Shown: positions 43,346-52,892 of the stretch, piece by piece | Position numbering within the stretch: position 1 is the first letter of the stretch | Layout of the letters: each line of letters opens with the position of its first letter | Notes under the pieces: model-generated | What the model saw: the letters and a program-made list of their open reading frames with translations, nothing else | What the model was told of the DNA's origin: nothing | Databases searched by the model: none | Assembly: GCA_000509225.1 (NCBI GenBank) | Contig: BAOK01000001.1 | Location: 930,001-994,000 of the forward strand | DNA length: 64,000 nt | Direction of reading: 5' to 3' | Source of the DNA: Parvibaculaceae bacterium Mf 1.05b.01 | Lineage (GTDB): Bacteria > Pseudomonadota > Alphaproteobacteria > Parvibaculales > Parvibaculaceae | Program-made: the position numbers and the translations under genes

Positions 43346-44659
43346 ATGAACGCTAACAGACGTAAATTCGAGACAGGCCGCGGGGGCAGCGCTGTGACAC
43401 ATGTCGCAAAGACATCTTTCGACTACCTGATACTGGCTGCGAGCGCTGTTTTTGTGGCCGCTGCGGTCTTTTTTGCCTCCTCTGCGTCCGCCGAAGATGC
43501 GTTCAACCCTTGGGAACAGCAGTGGGTTGATCCCTGGAATCCAAGTTCTGAAGCTCTCATTCCGGACACGCCTACCTCGCTTTCAAGCGTGCCCACGCTC
43601 GGCGACGCAGGCTTCTGGCCGGTGCTACGCGCCATGTCCATGTATGAGCAGATCCAGGAGTGGGGTGGCTGGAAGCCGATCCCACGTGGTGAGAAAATCG
43701 AATTGGGTGACCGCGACGACCGGGTTCCGCTTATTCGTGAACGTCTTGTGGCGACGGGCGACCTGGCCATTTCTGGCGGGGATCCAGCGGTCTATGACGA
43801 ACATGTTTTTGAGGGTACGCGTCGTTTCCAAAGCCGCCATGGTCTGACGCCAGATGGTGTTATCGGACCGAAGACAATCGACACGATGAATGTGCCGGTG
43901 TCGAAGCGGATTAAGCAGCTGGCAATCAATCTTCAGCGGTTGAACGAAGTGTCAGAGTCGCTGGGGCGTCGCTACGTGTTCGTGAACATTGCAGGTCAAG
44001 AGGTTGAAGCGGTCACGGACGGTCGGGTTGATCTTCGTCGGCGCGTGATTGTTGGCAAAGAAGACCGGCAAACGCCAGAGATCACCAGTGAGATCACTTT
44101 TCTTGCATTCAATCCTTATTGGCATGTGCCTCGCAGCATCGCAGAAAAGGATCTGATCCCGAAAGCACGCCGGAACCCAGCCTATTTCGAACGGCTCGGC
44201 ATTCGTGTTTACCGAGGTGGCCGTGAAGTCAGCGCACGGTCCGTCAATTGGTACCGGACCGGCGCGAATGATGTGCGATTGCGTCAGGACCCAAGCCCTA
44301 GAAATTCGCTGGGCACAGTGAAGATTCATTTCAATAACCCTTACGCTGTCTATCTCCATGATACACCGTCGAAGAGCCTGTTTGGCCGTACAGCACGGAC
44401 CTATAGCTCCGGCTGCGTTCGGGTTGAAGATGTGCACGACCTGTCAGCATGGCTGCTCAGCGAAACAGAAGGGTGGGACCGCGCGCGTGTTGACGGGGTG
44501 GTCAACGATCGTACTCGTCGCGATGTGCGGCTAGCAGAGTCTGTTCCAGTTTATCTGCTGTACCTCACTGCCTGGGTGGACGATAGCGGTGTCGTGAATT
44601 TCCGCGACGATGTCTATGATATCGACCGGCGGGTACGGACATCGTCGCTGACCAGGTAG
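43346..44659 (+). CDS. L,D-transpeptidase, YkuD family, with peptidoglycan-binding domain
   Basis: A 437-residue exported cell-wall enzyme that crosslinks peptidoglycan or attaches it to proteins. A signal-like segment (FDYLILAASAVFVAAAVFFA) is near residue 25. A peptidoglycan-binding domain follows (GTRRFQSRHGLTPDGVIGPK), then the YkuD domain with HDTPSKSLFGRTARTYSSGC and VRVEDVHDLSAWLL: the HxxTP...SSGCVR pattern with the catalytic Cys. The start ATG at 43346 (MNANRRKFETGRG) gives a plausible basic N-terminus; the frame extends upstream to 43214 without sense. The nearby LdtR-type gene is its likely regulator. GDPD follows after 70 bases. Confidence 0.9.
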   Translation: MNANRRKFETGRGGSAVTHVAKTSFDYLILAASAVFVAAAVFFASSASAEDAFNPWEQQWVDPWNPSSEALIPDTPTSLSSVPTLGDAGFWPVLRAMSMYEQIQEWGGWKPIPRGEKIELGDRDDRVPLIRERLVATGDLAISGGDPAVYDEHVFEGTRRFQSRHGLTPDGVIGPKTIDTMNVPVSKRIKQLAINLQRLNEVSESLGRRYVFVNIAGQEVEAVTDGRVDLRRRVIVGKEDRQTPEITSEITFLAFNPYWHVPRSIAEKDLIPKARRNPAYFERLGIRVYRGGREVSARSVNWYRTGANDVRLRQDPSPRNSLGTVKIHFNNPYAVYLHDTPSKSLFGRTARTYSSGCVRVEDVHDLSAWLLSETEGWDRARVDGVVNDRTRRDVRLAESVPVYLLYLTAWVDDSGVVNFRDDVYDIDRRVRTSSLTR

Positions 44660-44729
44660 GCCTATTGATCGCAGGGTCTTTCAATCTGCATTGGATGAAC
44701 CGGATGTCATTCTGAGCGGAGTTCGAAAC

Positions 44730-45521
44730 ATGGCGCGGCCAGCGAAATATCCCTACCTAGAGTTTGATGGCGTTCTGGCATTTGCTCACAGGGGTGGAAC
44801 AAGCACCCATCCTGAGAACACCTTGCCCGCTTTCCAGCATGCTATCGATCTTGGGTATCGCTATCTGGAGACAGATGTTCATGCGACGCGCGACGGTGTG
44901 CTGCTGGCTTTCCATGATGAGGAACTGGACCGGGTCACGGATAGGACCGGTCGGATCGCCGAGATGGATTATGCGGAGGTTGCGAAGGCGCGTATTGATG
45001 GACGGGAAGCCATCCCGCTCTTTGCTGAGCTGCTGGCCAGTTGGCCAGAGGCCAGATTCAATATTGATCCGAAGCAGGACAATGCGGCAGGGCCCTTGGC
45101 GAAAGTGCTCAAGGAGGCCAATGCCCTCGACCGTGTCTGTGTGACGTCGTTCTCTGACAAGCGCACCGTTGGGATCAGGGAGATTTTGGGGCCACGGCTG
45201 TGTACAGGGCTTGGGCCGCTGGGTACGACAAGGATGCGGTTTTCAAGCTTATCGGGCCCGTTCTCGAGCATTTGGGGGAGTTTCTCACAAGGGTGTCTGC
45301 AAATTCCCACGCATCAGTTTGGTGTTCGGCTGGTTGATGGTCGGTTGATAGACCATGCCCATGAGCGGGGGCTCCAGGTGCATGTGTGGACGATAGACGA
45401 TCCTGATGAAATGAGGCGTCTGCTTGACTTGGGCGTCGACGGGGTGATGACAGATCGCCCTGAAGTGCTTAAATCTGTGCTGGAAGAGCGGGGGGACTGG
45501 GCGCTAAACGACTGGTTCTAG
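44730..45521 (+). CDS. Glycerophosphodiester phosphodiesterase family protein
   Basis: A 263-residue TIM-barrel phosphodiesterase that cleaves glycerophosphodiesters to glycerol 3-phosphate and an alcohol. Catalytic motifs are FAHRGGTSTHPENTLPAF and YLETDVHATRDGVLLAFHD, and the C-terminal HVWTIDDPDEMRRLLDLGVD and VMTDRP. The usual metal-binding HD and E residues are present. The ATG at 44730 with GGAG 8 bases upstream is chosen over a TTG at 44691. It has no signal peptide, so it is cytoplasmic and probably acts in lipid headgroup recycling. The next gene, hemA, is 161 bases away. Confidence 0.9.
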   Translation: MARPAKYPYLEFDGVLAFAHRGGTSTHPENTLPAFQHAIDLGYRYLETDVHATRDGVLLAFHDEELDRVTDRTGRIAEMDYAEVAKARIDGREAIPLFAELLASWPEARFNIDPKQDNAAGPLAKVLKEANALDRVCVTSFSDKRTVGIREILGPRLCTGLGPLGTTRMRFSSLSGPFSSIWGSFSQGCLQIPTHQFGVRLVDGRLIDHAHERGLQVHVWTIDDPDEMRRLLDLGVDGVMTDRPEVLKSVLEERGDWALNDWF

Positions 45522-45682
45522 TATTTGGCGATATTTTCTGCGACAATTCGCGAGTGGCGCTGACAGCAGAAATCTGCTGATTTCCTTGAGTGCAGGAGCG
45601 CGTTAACGGACTATAAACCATAAATAACCACTCTTCCTATGGTGGTGCGTTGGTTTATGGGCAACTAGAAGTGGAATGGACG

Positions 45683-46894
45683 ATGGACTATGAAGGCAAA
45701 CTGTCGGAAGCGTTGACCTCGCTGCGGAATGAGGGCCGATACCGAGTTTTTGCCGATATTGTCCGGCATCGTGGAAGCTTTCCTCGTGCTACCTTTCACG
45801 CGCCAGACGGCGAGAAAGAGATCGTTGTCTGGTGCTCAAATGATTATCTGGGGATGGGCCAGAATGAGCTCGTGACAACAGCCATGCATGAAGCTGTTGA
45901 CCTTGTGGGTGCAGGCTCTGGCGGCACGCGCAACATCTCTGGAACGACCCACTATCATGTAGAGCTTGAGAAAGAAATTGCGGACCTTCACCAGAAGGAT
46001 TCTGCTCTGCTCTTTACCTCAGGCTATATCGCCAACGATGCAACTCTCAGCACCCTGGCACGGGTCTTTGGAGATTGTCTGACGATTTCTGATGAGCTCA
46101 ATCATGCATCCATGATTGAAGGTATTCGCCGCAGCGGTGGCCCTAAACGGGTATGGCGGCATAATGATCTTGAGCACCTGGAAGAGCTTCTGCAGTCCGC
46201 GCCGCTCGATCAACCGAAGATCGTTGCTTTTGAATCTGTTTATTCCATGGACGGGGATATTGCCCCTATCGGAGAGATCTGCGATCTCGCGCACAAATAT
46301 GGGGCGCTGACCTATCTGGATGAAGTCCACGCGGTTGGTCTTTATGGCCCGCGCGGTGGGGGGATTGCTGAGCGGGACGGTGTTCTCGACAAAGTCGACA
46401 TTATCGAAGGTACGCTTGCAAAAGGGTTTGGCGTGATGGGCGGCTACATTGCTGCGAGCGAAGCCGTGGTTGATGTCGTGCGGTCTTATGCACCTGGGTT
46501 TATCTTCTCGACGTCTCTTTCACCGGTTCTTGTTGCGGGCATCCTTGCAAGTGTTCGTCACCTGAAATCAAGCAATGTCGAGCGCGAGGTGCATCAAGAA
46601 CGCGCTCAAACGCTCCGCAACATGCTTCTGGACGCAGGTCTGCCGGTCATGATGTGCGAAAGTCATATTGTGCCGGTGATGGTCAAAGACCCGGTTCTCT
46701 GCAAGCAAGTCGCTGATGATCTGCTAAGCGATCACAATATCTACGTTCAGCCGATTAATTACCCGACTGTTCCGCGCGGGACAGAACGGCTTCGCTTCAC
46801 ACCATGTCCTCTTCATACGGACGAAATGATGGAGAGCCTCGTGCACGCCCTTGATGAGGTGTGGACCCGGCGCAAGATCAGGCGTGCGGCGTAA
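45683..46894 (+). CDS. hemA: 5-aminolevulinate synthase
   Basis: A 403-residue PLP enzyme that makes 5-aminolevulinate from glycine and succinyl-CoA, the committed step of heme synthesis in the C4 pathway of alphaproteobacteria. The glycine-rich segment [20 protein letters not shown], the PLP-binding [20 protein letters not shown] and the Schiff-base Lys in [16 protein letters not shown] are all present. The ATG at 45683 ([12 protein letters not shown]) is preceded by GGAA; a frame opening at 45650 is less likely. A DUF6898 gene overlaps its end. hemB lies 8 kb upstream. Confidence 0.95.
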   Translation: MDYEGKLSEALTSLRNEGRYRVFADIVRHRGSFPRATFHAPDGEKEIVVWCSNDYLGMGQNELVTTAMHEAVDLVGAGSGGTRNISGTTHYHVELEKEIADLHQKDSALLFTSGYIANDATLSTLARVFGDCLTISDELNHASMIEGIRRSGGPKRVWRHNDLEHLEELLQSAPLDQPKIVAFESVYSMDGDIAPIGEICDLAHKYGALTYLDEVHAVGLYGPRGGGIAERDGVLDKVDIIEGTLAKGFGVMGGYIAASEAVVDVVRSYAPGFIFSTSLSPVLVAGILASVRHLKSSNVEREVHQERAQTLRNMLLDAGLPVMMCESHIVPVMVKDPVLCKQVADDLLSDHNIYVQPINYPTVPRGTERLRFTPCPLHTDEMMESLVHALDEVWTRRKIRRAA

Positions 46895-47183
46895 GATTCC
46901 GCGTTCCAACCCTGGAAAGGGCGGCTCATCGGGGACCGACGGGGGAGCCCGTGAGGTGTATTTTGAGCTCTATCCGGTCGGGGATAGCATGAAAGTGTCA
47001 GCGGTCGATGGTGCCACTGGGACAGAAGTGTCGATTGTCGGGCCGGCAAAGCTGCCCCAAGCAGAGCTTGAGCGTGTGGCACTCAATAAGCTGCACTATG
47101 TCATGAATCAAAAAGCTGATGAGAATGAGCCGTCTTCGCCTGTTTCCGAGTCAGGAAAAAAGGGCAAAGGGTGGGTTGTTTAA
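46884..47183 (+). CDS. DUF6898 family small protein
   Basis: A 99-residue protein of unknown function with the DUF6898 core [20 protein letters not shown] followed by [20 protein letters not shown] and [12 protein letters not shown]. The N-terminus is basic ([13 protein letters not shown]). The GTG at 46884 overlaps the hemA stop by 11 bases; a longer frame to 46851 is open. Small proteins of this family are often next to hemA in alphaproteobacteria as I recall. Its function is not known; the conserved core suggests a small all-beta/alpha fold. Confidence 0.7.
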   Translation: MRRKIPRSNPGKGGSSGTDGGAREVYFELYPVGDSMKVSAVDGATGTEVSIVGPAKLPQAELERVALNKLHYVMNQKADENEPSSPVSESGKKGKGWVV

Positions 47184-47254
47184 GGCCCAGGGTTTGAACG
47201 GCTCTGGCAGCGCCACTTAAGCAAGAAATTCTCAAACCCGACATTTGTCTTGTC

Positions 47255-47297
47255 GCGGTTTCGAACCATAAAAGTCTGCAACTTTTATTGAAGATGC
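47255..47297 (+). repeat. Dispersed hairpin repeat, copy 4
   Basis: Outer arms GCGGTTTC (47255-47262) and GAAGATGC (47290-47297) are more diverged than in other copies, while the core AAAAGTCTGCAACTTTT is identical to copy 1. It ends one base before the stop codon of the minus-strand mucR gene, in the gap between convergent DUF6898 and mucR genes. Confidence 0.8.
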
Positions 47298-47298
47298 T

Positions 47299-47742
47299 TT
47301 AGTCGCGCTTGCGCGGCGCACTGTTTTGTCCAAGACCGATCTTCTTCGCAAGCTTAGAACGCTGTGCGGCATAGTTGGGGGCCACCATAGGGTAGTCGGC
47401 CGGAAGTCCCCATTTTGCGCGATATTCTTCGGGTGACAGGCCATACCTTGAACGTAGGTACCGCTTCAGCATTTTCAGCTTTTTCCCGTCTTCCAGACAG
47501 ATCAAGTATTCGTCTGTTACTGACTCTTCGACGGCAATTGCGGGTCCTTGCTGTGTCAGACCAGCTCCAGCCTCTTCGCCCAATGCCGCAAGAACACCGT
47601 GCACGGTGCGGATCATGTCCGGCAACTCATCAACTGCGAGAGAGTTGTTGCTGACATAGGCAGCTACAATTTCTGACGCAAACTGAAGTGTTGCAGGTGA
47701 TGGGGAATCGTCACGATCACTCGGCATCTTGGAATCCGACAA
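47299..47742 (-). CDS. mucR: MucR/Ros family transcriptional regulator, zinc ligands altered
   Basis: A 147-residue regulator of the MucR/Ros family, H-NS-like proteins that silence AT-rich promoters in alphaproteobacteria. The conserved end SPEEYRAKWGLPADYPMVAP and NYAAQRSKLAKKIGLG is clear. In the zinc finger, Ros has CxxC...H...H; here there is one Cys (Cys82 in YLICLEDGKKLK), and the usual His positions read Tyr95 and Arg99/Tyr100 in KRYLRSRYGL. So most zinc ligands are missing, as in the zinc-free Ros homologues described from Mesorhizobium loti. The N-terminal half carries the oligomerisation region. It is convergent with DUF6898, and a 391-base gap separates it from glyA. Confidence 0.88.
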   Translation of the reverse strand: MSDSKMPSDRDDSPSPATLQFASEIVAAYVSNNSLAVDELPDMIRTVHGVLAALGEEAGAGLTQQGPAIAVEESVTDEYLICLEDGKKLKMLKRYLRSRYGLSPEEYRAKWGLPADYPMVAPNYAAQRSKLAKKIGLGQNSAPRKRD

Positions 47743-48133
47743 GAATCTAAACCAGATATCAATGAACCAATACTTGTGAGGTGTATCGCAAAGAGCGCAA
47801 GATTAATCAAGTATTTCTTCGAACTATTTGAAAAGTGGCCGCGATGCTTTTTGTAAAACGCCCATGTGTTTGATGACCTTTGGTATTACCCAAGCAAATA
47901 GCTTGGTTTTGTTCATCGGGTGATCGCAGGTGATGCGAGCGGAAAATAGCTGGCTTGAATGGAGTGTGCTGGAGCTTTTTTTGACTGTCTCAGCTTGTGC
48001 GGCGTTGGCGCGGGGTGACTATATGTGGTAACTAGCGCGCCTTACATTAACGCAATCTGACTCTGGGCCCGACCCCCCCTGTTTGCCCTCTGGGTTCGCC
48101 CTCCAGTGACAGTTTCAGAAAAAGGTTTCAGAC
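47743..48133. other. 391-base gap between mucR and glyA
   Basis: It must hold the mucR promoter (minus) and the glyA promoter (plus). I see a terminator-like hairpin at 47890-47912, a direct repeat CTCTGGGNNCG (48061 and 48088) before glyA, and GTTTCAGA at 48111 and 48124. No coding region or recognisable riboswitch is visible. MucR often represses its own gene, so mucR-binding sites are expected in the AT-rich part (47743-47850). Confidence 0.5.
47890..47912 (+). terminator. Terminator-like hairpin upstream of glyA (no gene before it on + strand)
   Basis: CCAAGC (47890-47895), loop AAATA, GCTTGG (47901-47906), then TTTTGTT. On the plus strand the last gene before it is DUF6898, 700 bases away and beyond convergent mucR. 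It could end an unannotated RNA starting in the mucR upstream region, or attenuate the glyA transcript. Confidence 0.4.
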
Positions 48134-49447
48134 ATGGCCGTCTCCAGCCCCGCAAGCATGGATACCTCGTCTTCGCAGTTCTTTAGTCGGTCACTGGAAG
48201 ACAGTGACCCGGAGATTTTTGGCGCGATTGAGCGTGAGCTGGGTCGTCAGCAAAACCAAATCGAGCTCATTGCTTCAGAGAACATTGTCTCCAAAGCAGT
48301 GCTTGAGGCACAGGGCTCCGTTCTGACCAATAAATATGCCGAAGGATATCCCGGGCGCCGGTACTATGGCGGGTGTGAGTTTGTTGATGTCGCGGAAGAG
48401 CTCGCCATTGAGCGTGCAAAACAACTTTTCAATTGCGCCTATGTGAACGTTCAACCCAATTCCGGCAGCCAGGCAAACCAGGGTGCGTTGATGGGTATGA
48501 TCAAGCCAGGAGACACGATCCTGGGGATGAGCCTTGCGGCTGGTGGCCACCTGACACACGGTGCGAAACCCAATCAGTCGGGCAAATGGTTTAACGCCGT
48601 TCAGTATGGGGTGCGGGCGCAAGATCATTTGATCGATATGGATGAGGTTGCAAGTCTTGCGAAAGAACACAAGCCGCAGCTCATCATCGCCGGTGGCTCA
48701 GCCTATCCACGTATTATTGATTTTGCCGCCTTCCGTCAGATCGCCGATAGCGTGGGTGCCTATCTGATGGTGGATATGGCGCATTTTGCGGGCCTCGTGG
48801 CTGGTGGCGTTCATCCAAGTCCGCTGCCTTATGCAGACGTGGTGACGACAACAACTCACAAGACATTGCGCGGTCCTCGGGGCGGCATGATCCTGTCCAA
48901 CAATGAAGAGCTGGGCAAAAAATTCAATTCAGCCATTTTCCCTGGCATTCAGGGCGGTCCGCTGATGCATGTCATTGCCGGCAAGGCAGTGGCATTTGGG
49001 GAAGCATTGCGGCCGAGCTTCAAGTCCTATGCAGGTCAGATCGTTGAAAACGCGCGGATGCTTGCTGGCACTCTGGTCGAAAATGGCCTTGATATTGTTT
49101 CTGGCGGGACCGACACGCATCTCATGCTGGTTGATCTTCGGCCTAAGGGGCAGACCGGGAATGTTGCTGAAGCGAGCCTGGAGCGCGCGAACATTACCTG
49201 CAACAAAAACGGCATTCCATTCGATCCGGAGAAACCTGCGGTTACCTCTGGCGTTCGCTTAGGCACACCAGCGGGGACGACCCGTGGGTTCGGGACCGCT
49301 GAATTCCGACTTGTGGGTGAGCTTATTGCCCGGGTGCTTGACGGGCTGGCTGCAAATGGTGCGGATGGGAACGCAGAGACTGAAGCGGCGGTGCGGGCTG
49401 AAGTTGACGCACTCTGCAGTCGTTTTCCGATCTATGGTGACGCATAG
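48134..49447 (+). CDS. glyA: Serine hydroxymethyltransferase
   Basis: A 437-residue PLP enzyme that converts serine to glycine and transfers the one-carbon unit to tetrahydrofolate. The Schiff-base Lys is in [51 protein letters not shown] and [11 protein letters not shown] are conserved. It is followed 65 bases later by nrdR; glyA-nrdR-ribD is an order I know from rhizobia. A 391-base upstream gap contains a hairpin and direct repeats that may regulate it. No riboswitch was recognised. Length is usual. Confidence 0.95.
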   Translation: MAVSSPASMDTSSSQFFSRSLEDSDPEIFGAIERELGRQQNQIELIASENIVSKAVLEAQGSVLTNKYAEGYPGRRYYGGCEFVDVAEELAIERAKQLFNCAYVNVQPNSGSQANQGALMGMIKPGDTILGMSLAAGGHLTHGAKPNQSGKWFNAVQYGVRAQDHLIDMDEVASLAKEHKPQLIIAGGSAYPRIIDFAAFRQIADSVGAYLMVDMAHFAGLVAGGVHPSPLPYADVVTTTTHKTLRGPRGGMILSNNEELGKKFNSAIFPGIQGGPLMHVIAGKAVAFGEALRPSFKSYAGQIVENARMLAGTLVENGLDIVSGGTDTHLMLVDLRPKGQTGNVAEASLERANITCNKNGIPFDPEKPAVTSGVRLGTPAGTTRGFGTAEFRLVGELIARVLDGLAANGADGNAETEAAVRAEVDALCSRFPIYGDA

Positions 49448-49512
49448 TCGAGCCGGACTTCGGTTCGAGAGGTTTCAATTGGCTGCGGCCAAATAGGGGA
49501 GTTTGAGGCAGC

Positions 49513-49977
49513 ATGCGGTGCCCATATTGCGGAAACGAAGACACCCAGGTGAAAGATTCCCGTCCCACTGAGGACAATACGGCTATCCGGCGTCGACGCT
49601 TCTGTCCCGGTTGTGGGGGGCGTTTCACCACATTTGAACGTATCCAGCTTCGAGAGCTCACAATCGTGAAATCCAGCGGCCGCAGGGTGCCGTTTGACCG
49701 CGATAAACTCATGCGCTCCGTGCAAGTTGCTATGCGCAAACGCCCGGTTGAGGCTGAGCGCGTCGAGCGTATGGTAAGCGGCATTGTCAGGCGCCTGGAA
49801 AGTATGGGCGAACCTGAGATTCCGTCTCAAGTTGTGGGCGAGCTGATTATGGAAGGGCTCCGCTCGTTGGATGATATTGCTTATGTGCGTTTTGCCTCAG
49901 TCTATAAAAACTTCCGGGAAGCCAAGGACTTTGAAGAAGTGCTTGGAGAGCTCTCAGGGCCCGGCGAAGACGACTGA
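49513..49977 (+). CDS. nrdR: Transcriptional repressor NrdR
   Basis: A 154-residue repressor of ribonucleotide reductase genes. The N-terminal zinc ribbon is [20 protein letters not shown] and [18 protein letters not shown] with two CxxC pairs, followed by the ATP-cone, which senses ATP/dATP. Length is typical. In the neighbourhood it lies between glyA and ribD, a common alphaproteobacterial order. No nrd genes are in the window, so its targets lie elsewhere. Confidence 0.96.
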   Translation: MRCPYCGNEDTQVKDSRPTEDNTAIRRRRFCPGCGGRFTTFERIQLRELTIVKSSGRRVPFDRDKLMRSVQVAMRKRPVEAERVERMVSGIVRRLESMGEPEIPSQVVGELIMEGLRSLDDIAYVRFASVYKNFREAKDFEEVLGELSGPGEDD

Positions 49978-50031
49978 CGACAGATTTTACAGCTTGGACA
50001 ATCATCGCCATTCGCTGCAGGGAGTGATCCT

Positions 50032-51144
50032 GTGACGGCGGTCTTTGATGAGCAGATGATGCGCATAGCGCTCAGCCTCGCTGAACGGGGTCTGGGGCGG
50101 GTCGCGCCCAATCCTTCCGTTGGGTGCGTGATCGTTGATGAGACCTCTGGGACCATTATAGGTCGTGGCTGGACGCAACCATCTGGTCGCCCCCACGCAG
50201 AAGCTGAAGCTATTGCCCGTGCTGGTGCCGCTGCAAAGGGCGCTACCGCTTATGTCACCCTGGAACCTTGCGCTCATACCGGAAAAACGCCTCCGTGCGC
50301 GCAGGCGCTCGTAAATGCAGGGGTTACTCGGGTGGTGAGTGCATTGAAAGATCCGGATCCGCGGGTTGCGGGGGCCGGGTATGCGATGCTTTCTGATGCC
50401 GGCGTCGAAATTGTGGACGGCGTGTTGGCTGCAGAGGCGGCGCTGCTCAATGAAGGTTTTCTGACAAGGGTGAGCTCTGGTCGTCCTATGGTCAGTGTTA
50501 AGCTTGCAAGCTCTCTGGATGGACGGACTGCGACGCATTCTGGCCATAGTCAATGGATTACCGGAGAGCGCGCGCGGAACCGTGCACATCTGATGCGGGC
50601 GCGCACGGATGCCATCATGGTCGGTAGCGCAACGGCCATCGTGGATGATCCTGATCTCACATGTCGTCTTCCTGGACTCGGTGATCGCTCGCCCCGCCGT
50701 ATTGTTGCTGATGGACGGTTAAGGTTGCCGCTCACATCCAAGCTGGTTCGCTCAGCCCGCGATGTACCGGTTTGGATTTTGACATTTCCAGACGGAGATG
50801 CCGCGCGCCGCCAGGCATTTGAAGATTGCGGCGTTGTGCTTATAGATGTTCCCGCGGGGCCTGACGGCACGATGGACATGGCGGTTGCGCTCTCACTGCT
50901 TGGCGAGCGAGGCATTACACGGTTGATGGTCGAAGGTGGCTCTCGTCTTGTGTCGTCGCTTATGCGGGCAGGGCTGGTTGACCGGCTTGACTGGTTTCAG
51001 GCGCCCAAGATTATCGGTGGCGACGGATATCCGGCTTTGGTCGGACTGGGCATTGATACAGTCGATGAAGCGCCTGGATTTGAGCTTCTTGAAGTGCTCT
51101 CACTCGGCGAAGATACGCTGCAAAGCTTTAGTGTGAAAAGGTAA
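50032..51144 (+). CDS. ribD: Bifunctional diaminohydroxyphosphoribosylaminopyrimidine deaminase / reductase
   Basis: A 370-residue riboflavin enzyme. The N-terminal deaminase domain has the zinc motif HAEAEAI with LEPCAHTGKTPPCAQAL, and the C-terminal reductase domain has VKLASSLDGRTATHSGHSQW and MVEGGSRLVSSLMRAGLVD. It carries out the second and third steps of riboflavin synthesis. It is the first of four adjacent rib genes (ribD, ribE, ribBX, ribH) on one strand with gaps of 0-6 bases. Standard length. Confidence 0.95.
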   Translation: MTAVFDEQMMRIALSLAERGLGRVAPNPSVGCVIVDETSGTIIGRGWTQPSGRPHAEAEAIARAGAAAKGATAYVTLEPCAHTGKTPPCAQALVNAGVTRVVSALKDPDPRVAGAGYAMLSDAGVEIVDGVLAAEAALLNEGFLTRVSSGRPMVSVKLASSLDGRTATHSGHSQWITGERARNRAHLMRARTDAIMVGSATAIVDDPDLTCRLPGLGDRSPRRIVADGRLRLPLTSKLVRSARDVPVWILTFPDGDAARRQAFEDCGVVLIDVPAGPDGTMDMAVALSLLGERGITRLMVEGGSRLVSSLMRAGLVDRLDWFQAPKIIGGDGYPALVGLGIDTVDEAPGFELLEVLSLGEDTLQSFSVKR

Positions 51145-51150
51145 GTAGTC

Positions 51151-51750
51151 ATGTTCACAGGGATTGTCACAGACGTCGGCAAGATCAGCACGATCGAGCA
51201 AAAGGGCGACATGCGCTATGTGATTGAAACCTCCTACGACCCAACAACTATTGCGCTTGGTGCATCGATTATGTGTGACGGTTGCTGCCTGACCGTTGTG
51301 GAAAAAGGCACCATGAATGGGACCAATTGGTTTGCTGTGGATGCGTCCAAAGAAACGCTTGATTGCACCTCACTCGCCGACTGGACAGAGGGACGGTCAA
51401 TCAATCTGGAACGTGCTCTGAAAGTGGGTGACGAGCTTGGCGGTCATATCGTGAGCGGCCATGTGGATTGTGTGGCCGAAATCACCGACATTCGGGATGA
51501 AGGTGACTCCAAACGATTTACCTTTCGCGTCCCAACCAACCAAAGGTTTTTCATCGCGCCGAAAGGTTCCGTCACTCTTTCCGGAACCTCTTTGACTGTG
51601 AATGAGGTCGAGGGGGACACGTTCGGCGTTAACATTATTCCGCATACCCAGGAGGTCACAACCTGGGGACATGCAAAGGTTGGCGATAAGATCAACCTTG
51701 AAATAGACGTGCTGGCCCGCTATGTCGCGCGCCTGACACAAGAGGACTAA
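51151..51750 (+). CDS. ribE: Riboflavin synthase alpha subunit
   Basis: A 199-residue enzyme that dismutates 6,7-dimethyl-8-ribityllumazine to riboflavin. The two similar barrel halves show as MFTGIVTDVGKIS with MCDGCCLTVVEK and ALKVGDELGGHIVSGHVD with LSGTSLTVNEVEGD. Length and two-domain form are normal. It follows ribD by 6 bases and precedes ribBX by 5, inside the rib operon. Confidence 0.95.
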   Translation: MFTGIVTDVGKISTIEQKGDMRYVIETSYDPTTIALGASIMCDGCCLTVVEKGTMNGTNWFAVDASKETLDCTSLADWTEGRSINLERALKVGDELGGHIVSGHVDCVAEITDIRDEGDSKRFTFRVPTNQRFFIAPKGSVTLSGTSLTVNEVEGDTFGVNIIPHTQEVTTWGHAKVGDKINLEIDVLARYVARLTQED

Positions 51751-51755
51751 GACCC

Positions 51756-52892
51756 GTGTACAAAGAATTTCTATCGCCTATTGAAGAAGTGATCGAAGAC
51801 GCCCGCAACGGCAAGATGTTTGTGCTTGTTGACGCTGAGGACCGGGAAAATGAGGGCGACCTTGTTATTCCAGCTCAAATGGCAACGCCGGAGACCGTCA
51901 ACTTCATGGCGAAATACGGCCGTGGTTTGATCTGCCTGTCCATGAACTCTGATCGGGCGAAGCAGCTCAATCTGGAGCTGATGTCATCCAACAATCAATC
52001 GAGACACCAGACTGCGTTTACGGTGTCGATTGAGGCACGGGAGGGGATCACAACGGGCATCTCCGCACATGACCGGGCGCATACGATTGCCGTTGCGATT
52101 GATCCTACAAAGGGGGCGACGGACATTGTCTCACCGGGCCATGTGTTTCCGCTCGTGGCCCGTGACGGTGGCGTGCTTGTCCGCGCAGGTCATACTGAGG
52201 CAGCGGTTGATATCTCTCGCCTCGCGGGTCTTTATCCCGCAGGTGTCATTTGCGAGATTATGAATGATGATGGGACGATGGCGCGCTTGCCAGATCTTGT
52301 TCAGTTCGCGCAGCTTCATGGGCTAAAGATCGCAACGATTGCGGATCTCATTGCCTACCGCCGTCGTCACGACAATCTTATTCATCGTGCGATCGAGACA
52401 GAGATTGAAAGTGAGTATGGGGGCACGTTCAACCTCAATGTCTACCTCAACACGGCTGAGTATGCGGAGCATATCGCGCTGACCATGGGTGACCTCACCA
52501 CGCCGGAACCGGTTCTGGTGCGAATGCATGCGATCAATGTGTTTGATGACATGCTTGGGGCCAAGGGTGGACGGAACAGCCTCATTGAAGACTCGATGCG
52601 AACCATTGCGAAAGAAGGTCGCGGTGTCATCGTTCTGATCCGAGATACGACGGCAACGGTTGTCTCTGACATGCTGCTCCATAAGGGTGAGTCAGAGGAA
52701 CAGGGACCACGCCGTCTCCGCGAATATGGGGTGGGGGCACAGATCCTGCTCGACCTAGGCGTGCATGACATGATTTTGATGTCAGACACACCACGTCAGA
52801 TTGTTGGACTTGAAGGTTACGGTCTTCGGGTGGTTGAGCAGCGCTCTGTCGACGGGAAGAAAGTCACGTCCAAAGATGCGGAAACAGTCTGA
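51756..52892 (+). CDS. ribB: 3,4-dihydroxy-2-butanone 4-phosphate synthase with degenerate GTP cyclohydrolase II-like domain (RibBX type)
   Basis: A 378-residue protein with two domains. Residues 1-205 are a complete DHBP synthase with [24 protein letters not shown], and [20 protein letters not shown], making the four-carbon unit of riboflavin from ribulose 5-phosphate. Residues 206-378 look like GTP cyclohydrolase II but have no cysteine at all; the three zinc Cys of RibA (EC..GD..G..RCDC) are replaced by [18 protein letters not shown]. So GTP cyclohydrolase II activity is unlikely. This matches the RibBX variant described from Proteobacteria. A separate ribA should be present elsewhere. It overlaps ribH by one base. 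Confidence 0.9.
   Translation: MYKEFLSPIEEVIEDARNGKMFVLVDAEDRENEGDLVIPAQMATPETVNFMAKYGRGLICLSMNSDRAKQLNLELMSSNNQSRHQTAFTVSIEAREGITTGISAHDRAHTIAVAIDPTKGATDIVSPGHVFPLVARDGGVLVRAGHTEAAVDISRLAGLYPAGVICEIMNDDGTMARLPDLVQFAQLHGLKIATIADLIAYRRRHDNLIHRAIETEIESEYGGTFNLNVYLNTAEYAEHIALTMGDLTTPEPVLVRMHAINVFDDMLGAKGGRNSLIEDSMRTIAKEGRGVIVLIRDTTATVVSDMLLHKGESEEQGPRRLREYGVGAQILLDLGVHDMILMSDTPRQIVGLEGYGLRVVEQRSVDGKKVTSKDAETV

Noticed and set aside
48000-48133. Riboswitch upstream of glyA
   Set aside because: No recognisable glycine, SAM, THF or other riboswitch core; only short direct repeats.
51756-52892. Bifunctional RibBA with working GTP cyclohydrolase II
   Set aside because: No cysteine in residues 206-378, so the zinc site is absent.
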